DNA of 57,235 bases, taken from the IMG/VR virus record IMGVR_UViG_3300027747_001100, positions 1 through 57,235 of that record; one strand, 5' to 3'. The notes under the pieces were generated by a model that did no database searches, had not been told where the DNA came from, and saw nothing but the letters and a program-made list of their open reading frames with translations. Position 1 is the first letter of the stretch. Each line of letters begins with the position of its first letter. This document shows, in pieces, positions 35,402 through 41,253 of the stretch. Made by a program: the position numbers and the translations under genes. This stretch comes from a virus.

Positions 35402-35847
35402 AGTAAGTCCGTTAAAGAGTAGTAGTTAGTTTTGACTTGTGCTTCTTTAAACATTTCATTGGCTAATTCAAACGACTTTTGCCAACGTTCTGGTTGATAT
35501 GACAATGACACATGGCGCTTAATGCCTGCTTGTATAGCCATGGCTGCACATTCAGAACAGCATTGCATAGGAAACGTATAAAGTGTGCAATCTTTTAATG
35601 ATTGCTTAGCAAATAAAATTGCATTACGCTCAGCATGTAAAGTGATTGCATACTTTAGTTCACGGTTGTTTAAGCGTGACTCTGTATCTGCAACGCCTTT
35701 AGGAAAGCCGTTAAAGCCTACACTAACAATTTCATTGTCTGCATTTACAATCACTGCGCCACATTGAGTTGATGGGTCTTTTGACCATGATGCCACAACC
35801 TTAGCCATGTCAAGATAGCGCTTATTCCATTTAAGTTCGTTATGCAT
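35398..35847 (-). CDS. dCMP deaminase-type zinc enzyme
   Basis: The product has 149 residues. It shows QCGAVIVN (residues 28-35), HAERNAILFA (His71, Glu73) and PMQCCSEC (Cys97, Cys100), the zinc-binding HxE and CxxC of cytidine/deoxycytidylate deaminases. FNGFPKGV is typical of the dCMP deaminase substrate loop. It would make dUMP from dCMP, feeding the ThyX-like enzyme. The start overlaps the upstream gene stop by eight bases. Confidence 0.88.
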   Translation of the reverse strand: MHNELKWNKRYLDMAKVVASWSKDPSTQCGAVIVNADNEIVSVGFNGFPKGVADTESRLNNRELKYAITLHAERNAILFAKQSLKDCTLYTFPMQCCSECAAMAIQAGIKRHVSLSYQPERWQKSFELANEMFKEAQVKTNYYSLTDLL

Positions 35848-36319
35848 TTAGCATCCAATCAGGTGCATAAGCATTATCTCTATTCCATTTCATAGACATA
35901 ATGTTTTTCTTATGGCGATAATATTGACGGTATGCTTGTACAGTATCATCAGCTTTACATTCATCTGGCATGCATTGTGGTGGGTTAGTCCAGCCGCCAA
36001 ATGTAAGCGTATCTGGTGCAGTGCTTAACTCGTTTTTTAGAATAGCTTCGCATGCATGAGTTTTGCCATAGCGCTTTGTGTATTCTTTACATAAAGCAAT
36101 AGCTAGGTCATAAACATAGTTGTAATGCAGCTTAGATGATCGTGTCCAGATAGCAGACGGATGATTTTTATGTGTAGGCTTATATGAAACTGGATGACCG
36201 TGTTCATGATGTGCAGTTGCTAATAACTGTGCTGACTCTATAATCATTTTGACTACATGCTTATCGCAATGGAATATAGCAGCCATTTTGGCATTGGAAT
36301 GTAAGAAGAAGATATTCAT
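35840..36319 (-). CDS. conserved phage protein (pyrimidine-dimer glycosylase-like annotation uncertain)
   Basis: The product has 159 residues. It begins MNIFFLHSNAKMAAIFHCDK and shows HVVKMIIESAQLLATAHHEH, THKNHPSAIWTRSS and WTNPPQCMPDECK. These HxxH and DKHVVKM patterns recur in proteins of large marine and freshwater phages. Some are labelled pyrimidine-dimer DNA glycosylase or simply conserved. I can support only the recurring family pattern. It is the first gene of the second leftward unit, behind the paired AAGTAAACA promoter. Confidence 0.6.
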   Translation of the reverse strand: MNIFFLHSNAKMAAIFHCDKHVVKMIIESAQLLATAHHEHGHPVSYKPTHKNHPSAIWTRSSKLHYNYVYDLAIALCKEYTKRYGKTHACEAILKNELSTAPDTLTFGGWTNPPQCMPDECKADDTVQAYRQYYRHKKNIMSMKWNRDNAYAPDWMLNA

Positions 36320-36348
36320 AAGTTTAGCCTTTTAGTATTTAAGAAGTG

Positions 36349-36391
36349 AAGTAAACATATTTATTATACACATGTTCTGACAAAGTAAACA
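36349..36391 (-). promoter_or_regulatory. leftward promoter bracketed by two AAGTAAACA sites
   Basis: Minus-strand TGTTTACTT at 36391-36383, TGTGTATAAT with the -10 at 36368-36363, and TGTTTACTT at 36357-36349 sit upstream of the 35840-36319 gene. The TGTGTATAAT is identical to that at 29.79 kb. Confidence 0.6.
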
Positions 36392-36832
36392 TTATCTTGT
36401 AGTGTTTAAAAGCAATAAAGCGATGTGGTCTTCAGGGCCTGTCCAGCCTTCTGGCTTCTGAGCATCTTGCTTATGACCTCTACGAGTGGTACCAGGAACC
36501 TTCTGCATGTTCGCCATGTGTACGATTTCAAGGATCTTAGGTAACGGTAATCCCATATGATGAGCACACCCCATGGCCACATAAGATAAGTCTGCTAATG
36601 CATCAGCTGCCGCCACCAGATCACCGTCTTCATGCGCTTTTAATAGCTCGGATAGTTCTTCCATAAGAAACCTGGCATAAAAACTAATGTCCTGAGGTTC
36701 TAAAAGCTGAGACTTGTGGTTTACAGGTAAGTTTAGTTTGGTTCTAAATTCACGAACTTTATCAAACATTGCTTGATCAGTCAATGAGACGCGTTGTGCA
36801 TCTATGCGGTCTTCAGTTGTAAAAGTAGTCAT
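36392..36832 (-). CDS. MazG-like/phosphoribosyl-ATP pyrophosphohydrolase-type NTP pyrophosphatase
   Basis: The product has 146 residues. FLMEELSELLKAHEDGDLVA (EExxE) followed by ADALADLSYVAMG (D-x-x-D) is the metal-binding core of the all-alpha NTP pyrophosphohydrolases. A later helix is HMANMQKVP. It probably hydrolyses dNTPs or modified nucleotides, fitting the dNTP-pool genes around it. It shares an ATGA overlap with the upstream 60-residue gene. Confidence 0.8.
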   Translation of the reverse strand: MTTFTTEDRIDAQRVSLTDQAMFDKVREFRTKLNLPVNHKSQLLEPQDISFYARFLMEELSELLKAHEDGDLVAAADALADLSYVAMGCAHHMGLPLPKILEIVHMANMQKVPGTTRRGHKQDAQKPEGWTGPEDHIALLLLNTTR

Positions 36833-37011
36833 TTCTCTTGTGCCTTTCCAGTTACTAATTCATCAATTAGCCTTAACTCAGTTTTCAACGCCTCTATTTC
36901 AGCTTGTTGCTGGCGTATAAAGTTGGCATAGTGTTGGAACGGCTTAGCTTTTGCACCGTCTTGTAGCCAATGAATAGACTCTAGTTCTTCTGCTATTTCA
37001 TTTGCATTCAT
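36829..37011 (-). CDS. small coiled-coil protein of 60 residues
   Basis: The product reads MNANEIAEELESIHWLQDGA, then a coiled-coil helix (FIRQQQAEIEALKTELRLID) and GKAQEK. It is coupled by ATGA overlaps to the small membrane protein above and the MazG-like gene below. The function is unknown. Confidence 0.65.
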   Translation of the reverse strand: MNANEIAEELESIHWLQDGAKAKPFQHYANFIRQQQAEIEALKTELRLIDELVTGKAQEK

Positions 37012-37127
37012 TTCTTTTCACCTCGCCATATCTGATACATAATGTATGACATAATAAATAATGGCGTTGTAAATACGCCAAGCATAAAGCATAGAAACAA
37101 CACAGTAAGTAAATTAACTTCAAACAT
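37008..37127 (-). CDS. 39-residue single-pass membrane protein
   Basis: ATG at 37127 opens a frame MFEVNLLTVLFLCFMLGVFT, TPLFIMSYIMYQIWRGEKK, one long hydrophobic segment with a basic tail, predicted to put the C-terminus in the cytoplasm. The stop overlaps the next ATG (ATGA). AAAGGCAATAAC precedes the start. Fit and coupling make it a believable gene. Confidence 0.7.
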   Translation of the reverse strand: MFEVNLLTVLFLCFMLGVFTTPLFIMSYIMYQIWRGEKK

Positions 37128-37128
37128 G

Positions 37129-37401
37129 TTATTGCCTTTGACTTGGAATGCGGTTAAGAATCTTTTCGACTAAATCTTTGCAAACATCAAAGTCATCTTT
37201 TAGCCAGTCCGTGTATTCTTCAACCAGTTTAGCACATGCTTCACGCTCCATTAGCACTGCTTGCTTTACTGTGTCAATAGCAAATGCCATAATCTCAGTT
37301 TTAGCTTCTTCAAGAGCATCATCAAACTCTTTTTGCGTAAATAATGTAGCTTGTGTACCTTTAGCAAAGAACTGCTTTTGGAAATCATTCATCTCCGCCA
37401 T
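37129..37401 (-). CDS. helical hypothetical protein of 90 residues
   Basis: GAAGGAGAAGCTAA precedes ATG 37401; ATG 37392 is a possible alternative. The helices FDDALEEAKTEIMAFAIDTV and MEREACAKLVEEYTDWLKDD dominate. The MEREACAKxxE pattern recurs in many short phage proteins of unknown role. It overlaps the upstream gene by 17 bases. Confidence 0.65.
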   Translation of the reverse strand: MAEMNDFQKQFFAKGTQATLFTQKEFDDALEEAKTEIMAFAIDTVKQAVLMEREACAKLVEEYTDWLKDDFDVCKDLVEKILNRIPSQRQ

Positions 37402-37807
37402 TTAGCTTCTCCTTCTTCTTTTTAATAGGCTTTTGTGTCTCAATTACATCAGGCATAGATGTAGATTCTTGTGGGACAGGCACAGGATCTGATGGAGCCA
37501 ATGTAATTATTTCAATAGGCTCAGGTTCAGGGCTTTCAAGATCAGTAGCTTGTACAACATCAAGAGGCGAAATATCACGTGGCTTTACTTGTAATGGCTC
37601 AAAGTCTATATCTTCTGCATCAAGTACGTCTTGTATTTCTTTTAGCAATGATTTGCCAATCGGTACAAAGCATAGTGGTGTAACAGGCAAGCCTGTTGGG
37701 CTAACTACTGACACCAATACAGTATCTTCCGGTATGATGCGACTATGTGCCATTGCTTCAGCTTTACTTGCAAGACCGCCGAATATTACTAGTTCTTTAA
37801 GCTTCAT
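37385..37807 (-). CDS. hypothetical protein with Pro/Glu-rich tail
   Basis: The product has 140 residues. An alpha/beta N-terminal part (MKLKELVIFGGLASKAEAMA, TVLVSVVSPTGLPVT) runs to about residue 65. It is followed by an acidic Pro-rich tail (DLESPEPEPIEIITLAPSDP) and a Lys-rich end (KKKKEKLNG), probably disordered. No family is recognised. It lies two bases after the small membrane gene. Confidence 0.6.
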   Translation of the reverse strand: MKLKELVIFGGLASKAEAMAHSRIIPEDTVLVSVVSPTGLPVTPLCFVPIGKSLLKEIQDVLDAEDIDFEPLQVKPRDISPLDVVQATDLESPEPEPIEIITLAPSDPVPVPQESTSMPDVIETQKPIKKKKEKLNGGDE

Positions 37808-37808
37808 T

Positions 37809-37937
37809 TTATTTTCCTGTTGTGATTTGAACTTGTTTTACTTTAGCAAAAGCAATATCAACTGCTTCAGCTACACCTGTGATGCCATATGTTGTTATGC
37901 AAAAGCCAACAACCATTCCAATTATAAAATTAAACAT
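37809..37937 (-). CDS. 42-residue single-pass membrane protein
   Basis: GGTGGAGAAAAA precedes ATG 37937. The product begins MFNFIIGMVVGFCITTYGIT and continues GVAEAVDIAFAKVKQVQITT, a membrane segment followed by an amphipathic tail. The stop lies one base before the next start. Good SD, tight spacing and the hydrophobic pattern support it. Confidence 0.7.
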   Translation of the reverse strand: MFNFIIGMVVGFCITTYGITGVAEAVDIAFAKVKQVQITTGK

Positions 37938-38088
37938 TTTTTCTCCACCAATGAATTGTTTTACGACGACCATACTTTAAACGAAGCTTAAATGCATGAT
38001 AATAGTTAAAAATCTTAATGACTGTTTTGTGTTGACGACGCATTGATGCCATACGTGTTTTAGCATACCGCGTTCTAATTATTCCCAT
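37930..38088 (-). CDS. 52-residue strongly basic protein
   Basis: ATG at 38088 lies inside the phosphoribosyltransferase gene end (10-base overlap). The product begins MGIIRTRYAKTRMASMRRQH, ends GRRKTIHWWRKNV, and is dominated by Arg, Lys and His with aromatics. Such a composition suggests nucleic acid binding. There is no clear SD, so expression would rely on coupling. Moderate confidence only. Confidence 0.55.
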   Translation of the reverse strand: MGIIRTRYAKTRMASMRRQHKTVIKIFNYYHAFKLRLKYGRRKTIHWWRKNV

Positions 38089-38471
38089 GGAAACACCAAC
38101 CAATTGTCTAAGCGCATTTTCTTACCGTAAAAATCTAATTGATCTAATCCAACATTGTGATACAACACAGCAAACTGAGTCATAGGGTTAACTTGTTTTA
38201 AGTCTTGCATTGTTTTACCGGTGTCATAGATCTCGTCTATAATCAGTGTTTTCTCAGCTAATGAAATAGGCAATATAGCATCTTCTTTAGTGATAGCCAT
38301 CATAGGTAGTTCAAGCCGATGTGATAACATTACAGCAGGAATAAGACCGCCTCTTGTAACACCTGCAATCATTTCAAACTTTTCGCCTGAATCTTTAATT
38401 TGCTTTTGTATAACATCTAAAAGCTCATTAATTTCAGTCCAACTAACAAATGTTTTATTCTTTTTAGTCAT
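38079..38471 (-). CDS. type I phosphoribosyltransferase
   Basis: The product has 130 residues. TLIIDEIYDTGKTM is the PRPP-binding signature of type I phosphoribosyltransferases (here IIDE instead of the usual DD), and AGVTRGGLIPAVMLSHRLEL is the N-terminal PPi-loop region. Closest in appearance are small hypoxanthine/xanthine phosphoribosyltransferases. It would convert free base plus PRPP to a nucleotide, another salvage step. It overlaps the 67-residue gene by four bases. Confidence 0.8.
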   Translation of the reverse strand: MTKKNKTFVSWTEINELLDVIQKQIKDSGEKFEMIAGVTRGGLIPAVMLSHRLELPMMAITKEDAILPISLAEKTLIIDEIYDTGKTMQDLKQVNPMTQFAVLYHNVGLDQLDFYGKKMRLDNWLVFPWE

Positions 38472-38671
38472 AGCAATTCCTTTTTAAGAGCAATTACAGT
38501 TTCTTCTAAATTACCGTGTGGTTGCTTACTTTCAACAATACCAATAGCAACCATTGCTACATGGCGCCAAGCTTCATCCCATACCGCTTTAGGTTCTTGA
38601 AGTAAGTCTTCTGCATTAGCAGTCTTTAAAAGCTTATTCCAATCTTCAAAGTGCTGTTCCCATTTTTGCAT
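38468..38671 (-). CDS. hypothetical helical protein of 67 residues
   Basis: The product reads MQKWEQHFEDWNKLLKTANA, then AVWDEAWRHVAMVAIGIVES and a last helix. It has no membrane segment long enough to span. The four-base overlap with the phosphoribosyltransferase gene shows coupling. The family is not recognised. Confidence 0.6.
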   Translation of the reverse strand: MQKWEQHFEDWNKLLKTANAEDLLQEPKAVWDEAWRHVAMVAIGIVESKQPHGNLEETVIALKKELL

Positions 38672-38672
38672 G

Positions 38673-38954
38673 TTATATAAGCCCCAAGTATTTCATACCT
38701 TTAGTTGTAACAGAACAGTTTTTAACTCTATTATCTTCTGCTTCTTGCGTAACTTTAATGAACCCATTATCTCTAAGCCATTTTAGTTGCGTGTAAATAG
38801 ATGCACTGTTTTGAACGCCTTCTGTTGTGCCTCTAAGCATGACATTAGTAACTGTCATAACACCTTCATCCATGACCATGTCTAAAAGTATTTCAGCAGC
38901 ATAATGCATATCATGCTGTTTTCGTTTACGATGCCAATGTATTGGTGATGTCAT
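38673..38954 (-). CDS. winged-helix protein (MarR/PadR-like), candidate regulator
   Basis: ATG 38954 after AAAGGTTTGT gives 93 residues. The sequence HYAAEILLDMVMDEGVMTVT, NVMLRGTTEGVQNSASIYTQ, LKWLRDNGFIKVTQEAEDNR, VTTKGMKYL has the helix-turn-helix-wing layout of a winged-helix regulator. Early position in the leftward unit suggests it may control phage transcription. It is a candidate reader of the AAGTAAACA sites, which is inferred only. Confidence 0.65.
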   Translation of the reverse strand: MTSPIHWHRKRKQHDMHYAAEILLDMVMDEGVMTVTNVMLRGTTEGVQNSASIYTQLKWLRDNGFIKVTQEAEDNRVKNCSVTTKGMKYLGLI

Positions 38955-38962
38955 ACAAACCT

Positions 38963-39064
38963 TTAAAAAGATAAAAATAAAACTATAAACAAATACACCG
39001 CAACCACACCAAGTGCAGTTGCGGCTATAAACTGAATGCCGGTGAGTTCTTTTACTGGTCCCAT
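38963..39064 (-). CDS. 33-residue single-pass membrane protein
   Basis: AAGGAAGGTTACCAGG precedes ATG 39064, which overlaps the upstream gene end by 13 bases. The product MGPVKELTGIQFIAATALGV, VAVYLFIVLFLSF is a short head followed by one continuous hydrophobic helix. The good SD supports it. Confidence 0.65.
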   Translation of the reverse strand: MGPVKELTGIQFIAATALGVVAVYLFIVLFLSF

Positions 39065-39324
39065 CCTGGTAACCTTCCTTTTTTAGTAAACAATAATTTA
39101 GGCGGCTTATCTTGTGAATATTGTGAATAGCCATATAGCTCAAGTTCATAATGAAGACGAGCTTCATCTTCGTCAGTGCTACTGAAGACTAGTTCATCAT
39201 TTTCAAAAACACCATAGCCTTCTTTGTTTTCTTCTTCGGTGTGCCAGTACCAAGCGTCTTCGTTTAAGTAACGAACTGATAAATTTTCATATGATTCCAA
39301 TACTTTGCCGTCGTGCTTATGCAT
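39052..39324 (-). CDS. acidic hypothetical protein of 90 residues
   Basis: The product is acidic and aromatic-rich (LNEDAWYWHTEEENKEGYGV, SSTDEDEARLHYELELYGYS). It may be a DNA-mimic-type or inhibitor protein, but this is only suggested by charge. The start overlaps the upstream gene by eight bases. Confidence 0.6.
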   Translation of the reverse strand: MHKHDGKVLESYENLSVRYLNEDAWYWHTEEENKEGYGVFENDELVFSSTDEDEARLHYELELYGYSQYSQDKPPKLLFTKKGRLPGWDQ

Positions 39325-39523
39325 GATCTTCCTCTACTGTGATGTTATATGTTTTGCCTTGTAAGTCTTTTATTTTAAATGTTTTCTTAGATGATACAAG
39401 AGAACCATTTGTGTCGGTGTCGTATGTAGTAACACCGATTGCTAGGATCATCTTTTCTTTATCTAACATTGACAAACCCTGTTTTATAACATGAGTTATA
39501 TAGTCGCAATATGCCATTTTCAT
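39317..39523 (-). CDS. hypothetical protein of 68 residues
   Basis: AAGGAGTCTATT precedes ATG 39523, which I prefer to the longer frame to 39583 that has no SD and would overlap the 41-residue gene. The product starts MKMAYCDYITHVIKQGLSML and has strands toward the end (KKTFKIKDLQGKTYNITVEE). No family is recognised. Confidence 0.65.
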   Translation of the reverse strand: MKMAYCDYITHVIKQGLSMLDKEKMILAIGVTTYDTDTNGSLVSSKKTFKIKDLQGKTYNITVEEDHA

Positions 39524-39533
39524 AATAGACTCC

Positions 39534-39659
39534 TTAGAATAAGCAAGAAACAAACCAAACGATTGCGGAATAAATACATACATCAGCTATAAAATAGCAA
39601 GGGAAATACTTTTGGCCAAATACGCGTTTTTGTGTGAGGTTATAAATGATTTTGTTCAT
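39534..39659 (-). CDS. 41-residue small membrane protein, first gene of the leftward block
   Basis: AAAGGACTTAACTATC precedes ATG 39659. The product begins MNKIIYNLTQKRVFGQKYFP and ends CYFIADVCIYSAIVWFVSCL-F, a basic head then a hydrophobic segment. It lies next to the divergent control region, so it is likely the first expressed of the leftward genes. Function unknown. Confidence 0.65.
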   Translation of the reverse strand: MNKIIYNLTQKRVFGQKYFPCYFIADVCIYSAIVWFVSCLF

Positions 39660-39866
39660 GATAGTTAAGTCCTTTAGAAGTTAAGAAAAGCTACTACAAG
39701 AGCATAGTACCATAAGTTTTTAGTATATTTACATTATTTTATAAATTTATAAGATATTTCACTATATGACAAAAGTAAACATTTTGTTCGATAAATGAGA
39801 AAAGTAAACAGTTTCATGATACAGTGCTTCTTATGGCTTCGGCCATATAACTTAAAGGAAACTAAA
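39660..39866. promoter_or_regulatory. divergent control region
   Basis: About 207 bases separate the leftward block (start 39659) from the rightward genes (start 39867). It is very AT-rich, with a TATAAATTTATA palindrome near 39740-39751, two AAGTAAACA sites (39773-39781 and 39802-39810) and a UUCG hairpin (39832-39847). Promoters for both directions should lie here, but no good -35/-10 pair is seen, so exact starts are not assigned. Confidence 0.65.
39832..39847 (+). promoter_or_regulatory. UUCG-tetraloop hairpin in the 5' leader
   Basis: TATGGC, loop TTCG, GCCATA: a perfect six-pair stem with a very stable UUCG loop, seven bases before the AAAGGAA ribosome site of the 39867 gene. In phage T4 such hairpins occur in leaders and operators. 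A role in mRNA stability or translational control is inferred. Confidence 0.7.
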
Positions 39867-40163
39867 ATGCTAAAAACTCAACTTCAAAGCCTTACAGATA
39901 TTACCCTCTATGATCAACTCGGTTTTATTAAAGCCGAAATTGCTCACCTTCAGGACCAAGAAAAAGCTATTAAAGAGCAGATCATCGCTCAAGGCTTCGG
40001 TTCATACAGCGGTCAGATGTTTGATGTAACAGTATCCTCAACAACCCGTGACACATTGGACATGGAAGCAGTTAGAGCTAAGCTCTCACCTCAGTTTATC
40101 AGATCACACACAAAAACAACCACTTACCCAACAGTTCGCGTAACAGCACGGAAAGGCAACTAA
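39867..40163 (+). CDS. conserved-type phage protein of 98 residues, AVRAKLSPQFI pattern
   Basis: ATG 39867 follows AAAGGAAACTAAA; the frame upstream to 39795 lacks an SD. Residues 1-45 form a coiled coil (FIKAEIAHLQDQEKAIKEQI). DTLDMEAVRAKLSPQFIRSH then TYPTVRVTARK is a recurrent phage pattern. It is the first rightward gene from the divergent region. The function is unknown. Confidence 0.75.
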   Translation: MLKTQLQSLTDITLYDQLGFIKAEIAHLQDQEKAIKEQIIAQGFGSYSGQMFDVTVSSTTRDTLDMEAVRAKLSPQFIRSHTKTTTYPTVRVTARKGN

Positions 40164-40165
40164 TC

Positions 40166-41149
40166 ATGGCACACGAAATCGATATGTCAAACGGACAAGC
40201 TAACATGGCATACGTGGGGGAAACCCCATGGCATGGCCTTGGTCAACAACTTAAGGCAGGCGCCACAATCGAGCAATGGCGTAAAGCAGCCGGTATGAAT
40301 TTCTCTATTTATACCAGCCCAGTACAGTTCGAAAGCCCTGAAGCGGTCGGTGACCCAATGACCTTTGACGGTCATAATGTTCTATACCGCTCAGACACCA
40401 AGGTTCCACTTGCAGTGGTTTCTAATAAGTATCAGGTAGTTCAACCTAAAGAAGTACTAGAGTTTTACCGTGACCTTACGGCTGGTGCCGGCTTTAGCTT
40501 AGAAACAGCCGGTGTTCTTAAAGGCGGTAAAAAGTACTGGGCATTGGCATCCATTGGCAAAGAAGCCAAAATTCTTGATGACCAGATCAAAGGCTACCTC
40601 CTGCTAGGCTCAGCATGTGATGGCTCAATGGCTACTACAGCTATGTTTACCTCAATCCGCGTAGTGTGCAACAACACACTTGGCTTTGCAGTGTCCGAGG
40701 CTGATAACGGTACTGCCAAAGCAGTGGTTCGTATTAACCACCGCACCTCATTCGATGAAGCCAAAGTTAAGGCACAACTAGGCCTAGCCGCCAACAGCTG
40801 GGATTCTTTCCTTTACAATGTAAACGTTTGGTCCAAGACCAAGGTCGATCTGGTACAGGCACAGGCCTACTTTGATAAGGTTGCCTCATACACAACCACA
40901 GAAGGCGAGGAAAGAGTATCAGATCGTACATCCAAGTACCTCATGGAACTATTTGCTGGCGGTGGCAAAGGCAGTGATTTAAAATCGGCTAATGGAACAG
41001 CATGGGGCTTAATCAATGCAGTTACTGAGTTTGTTGACCATCACCGTGGTCGTTCTAATGATGTTCGTATCGACCGTGCTTGGTTTGGTGACGGCATTAA
41101 AACGAAAGAGCTCGCAACTGATTTAGCCAATGATCTTTGCTTTGCATGA
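40166..41149 (+). CDS. DUF932 protein (phage/plasmid-like family)
   Basis: The product has 327 residues. MAYVGETPWHGLGQQL at the start, YQVVQPKEVLEFYRDL and TSIRVVCNNTLGFAV mid-protein, and a RINHRTSFDEAKVKAQL helix are the DUF932 pattern (TIGR03299, phage/plasmid-like protein). Function is unknown; it lies between early genes and the helicase-primase. The coding DNA has more C and G than neighbours, with codons such as GCC and ACC. Confidence 0.85.
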   Translation: MAHEIDMSNGQANMAYVGETPWHGLGQQLKAGATIEQWRKAAGMNFSIYTSPVQFESPEAVGDPMTFDGHNVLYRSDTKVPLAVVSNKYQVVQPKEVLEFYRDLTAGAGFSLETAGVLKGGKKYWALASIGKEAKILDDQIKGYLLLGSACDGSMATTAMFTSIRVVCNNTLGFAVSEADNGTAKAVVRINHRTSFDEAKVKAQLGLAANSWDSFLYNVNVWSKTKVDLVQAQAYFDKVASYTTTEGEERVSDRTSKYLMELFAGGGKGSDLKSANGTAWGLINAVTEFVDHHRGRSNDVRIDRAWFGDGIKTKELATDLANDLCFA

Positions 41150-41163
41150 TATGATGTTCTTCC

Positions 41164-41188
41164 TGCCGTCACTTATGTAGTGGCGGCA
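41164..41188 (+). other. imperfect hairpin after the DUF932 gene
   Basis: TGCCGTCACT, loop TATGT, AGTGGCGGCA: a ten-pair stem including one G-T pair, 14 bases after the DUF932 stop. It is not followed by T-rich sequence, so it is not a clear terminator. It could protect the 3' end of the transcript. Confidence 0.6.
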
Positions 41189-41193
41189 CTAAA

Positions 41194-41224
41194 TAAAAAA
41201 ATCCCCGAACGTTAGTTCGGGGAT
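41194..41224 (-). terminator. intrinsic terminator oriented leftward
   Basis: A ten-pair stem ATCCCCGAAC/GTTCGGGGAT with loop GTTA spans 41201-41224. On the minus strand it is followed by a run of seven T and then ATTT, the textbook form. On the plus strand no T-run follows. No leftward gene lies to its right, so it may block antisense transcription. Confidence 0.75.
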
Positions 41225-41253
41225 TCAAGGTGTTTCACGTAAAGGAAATGGAA

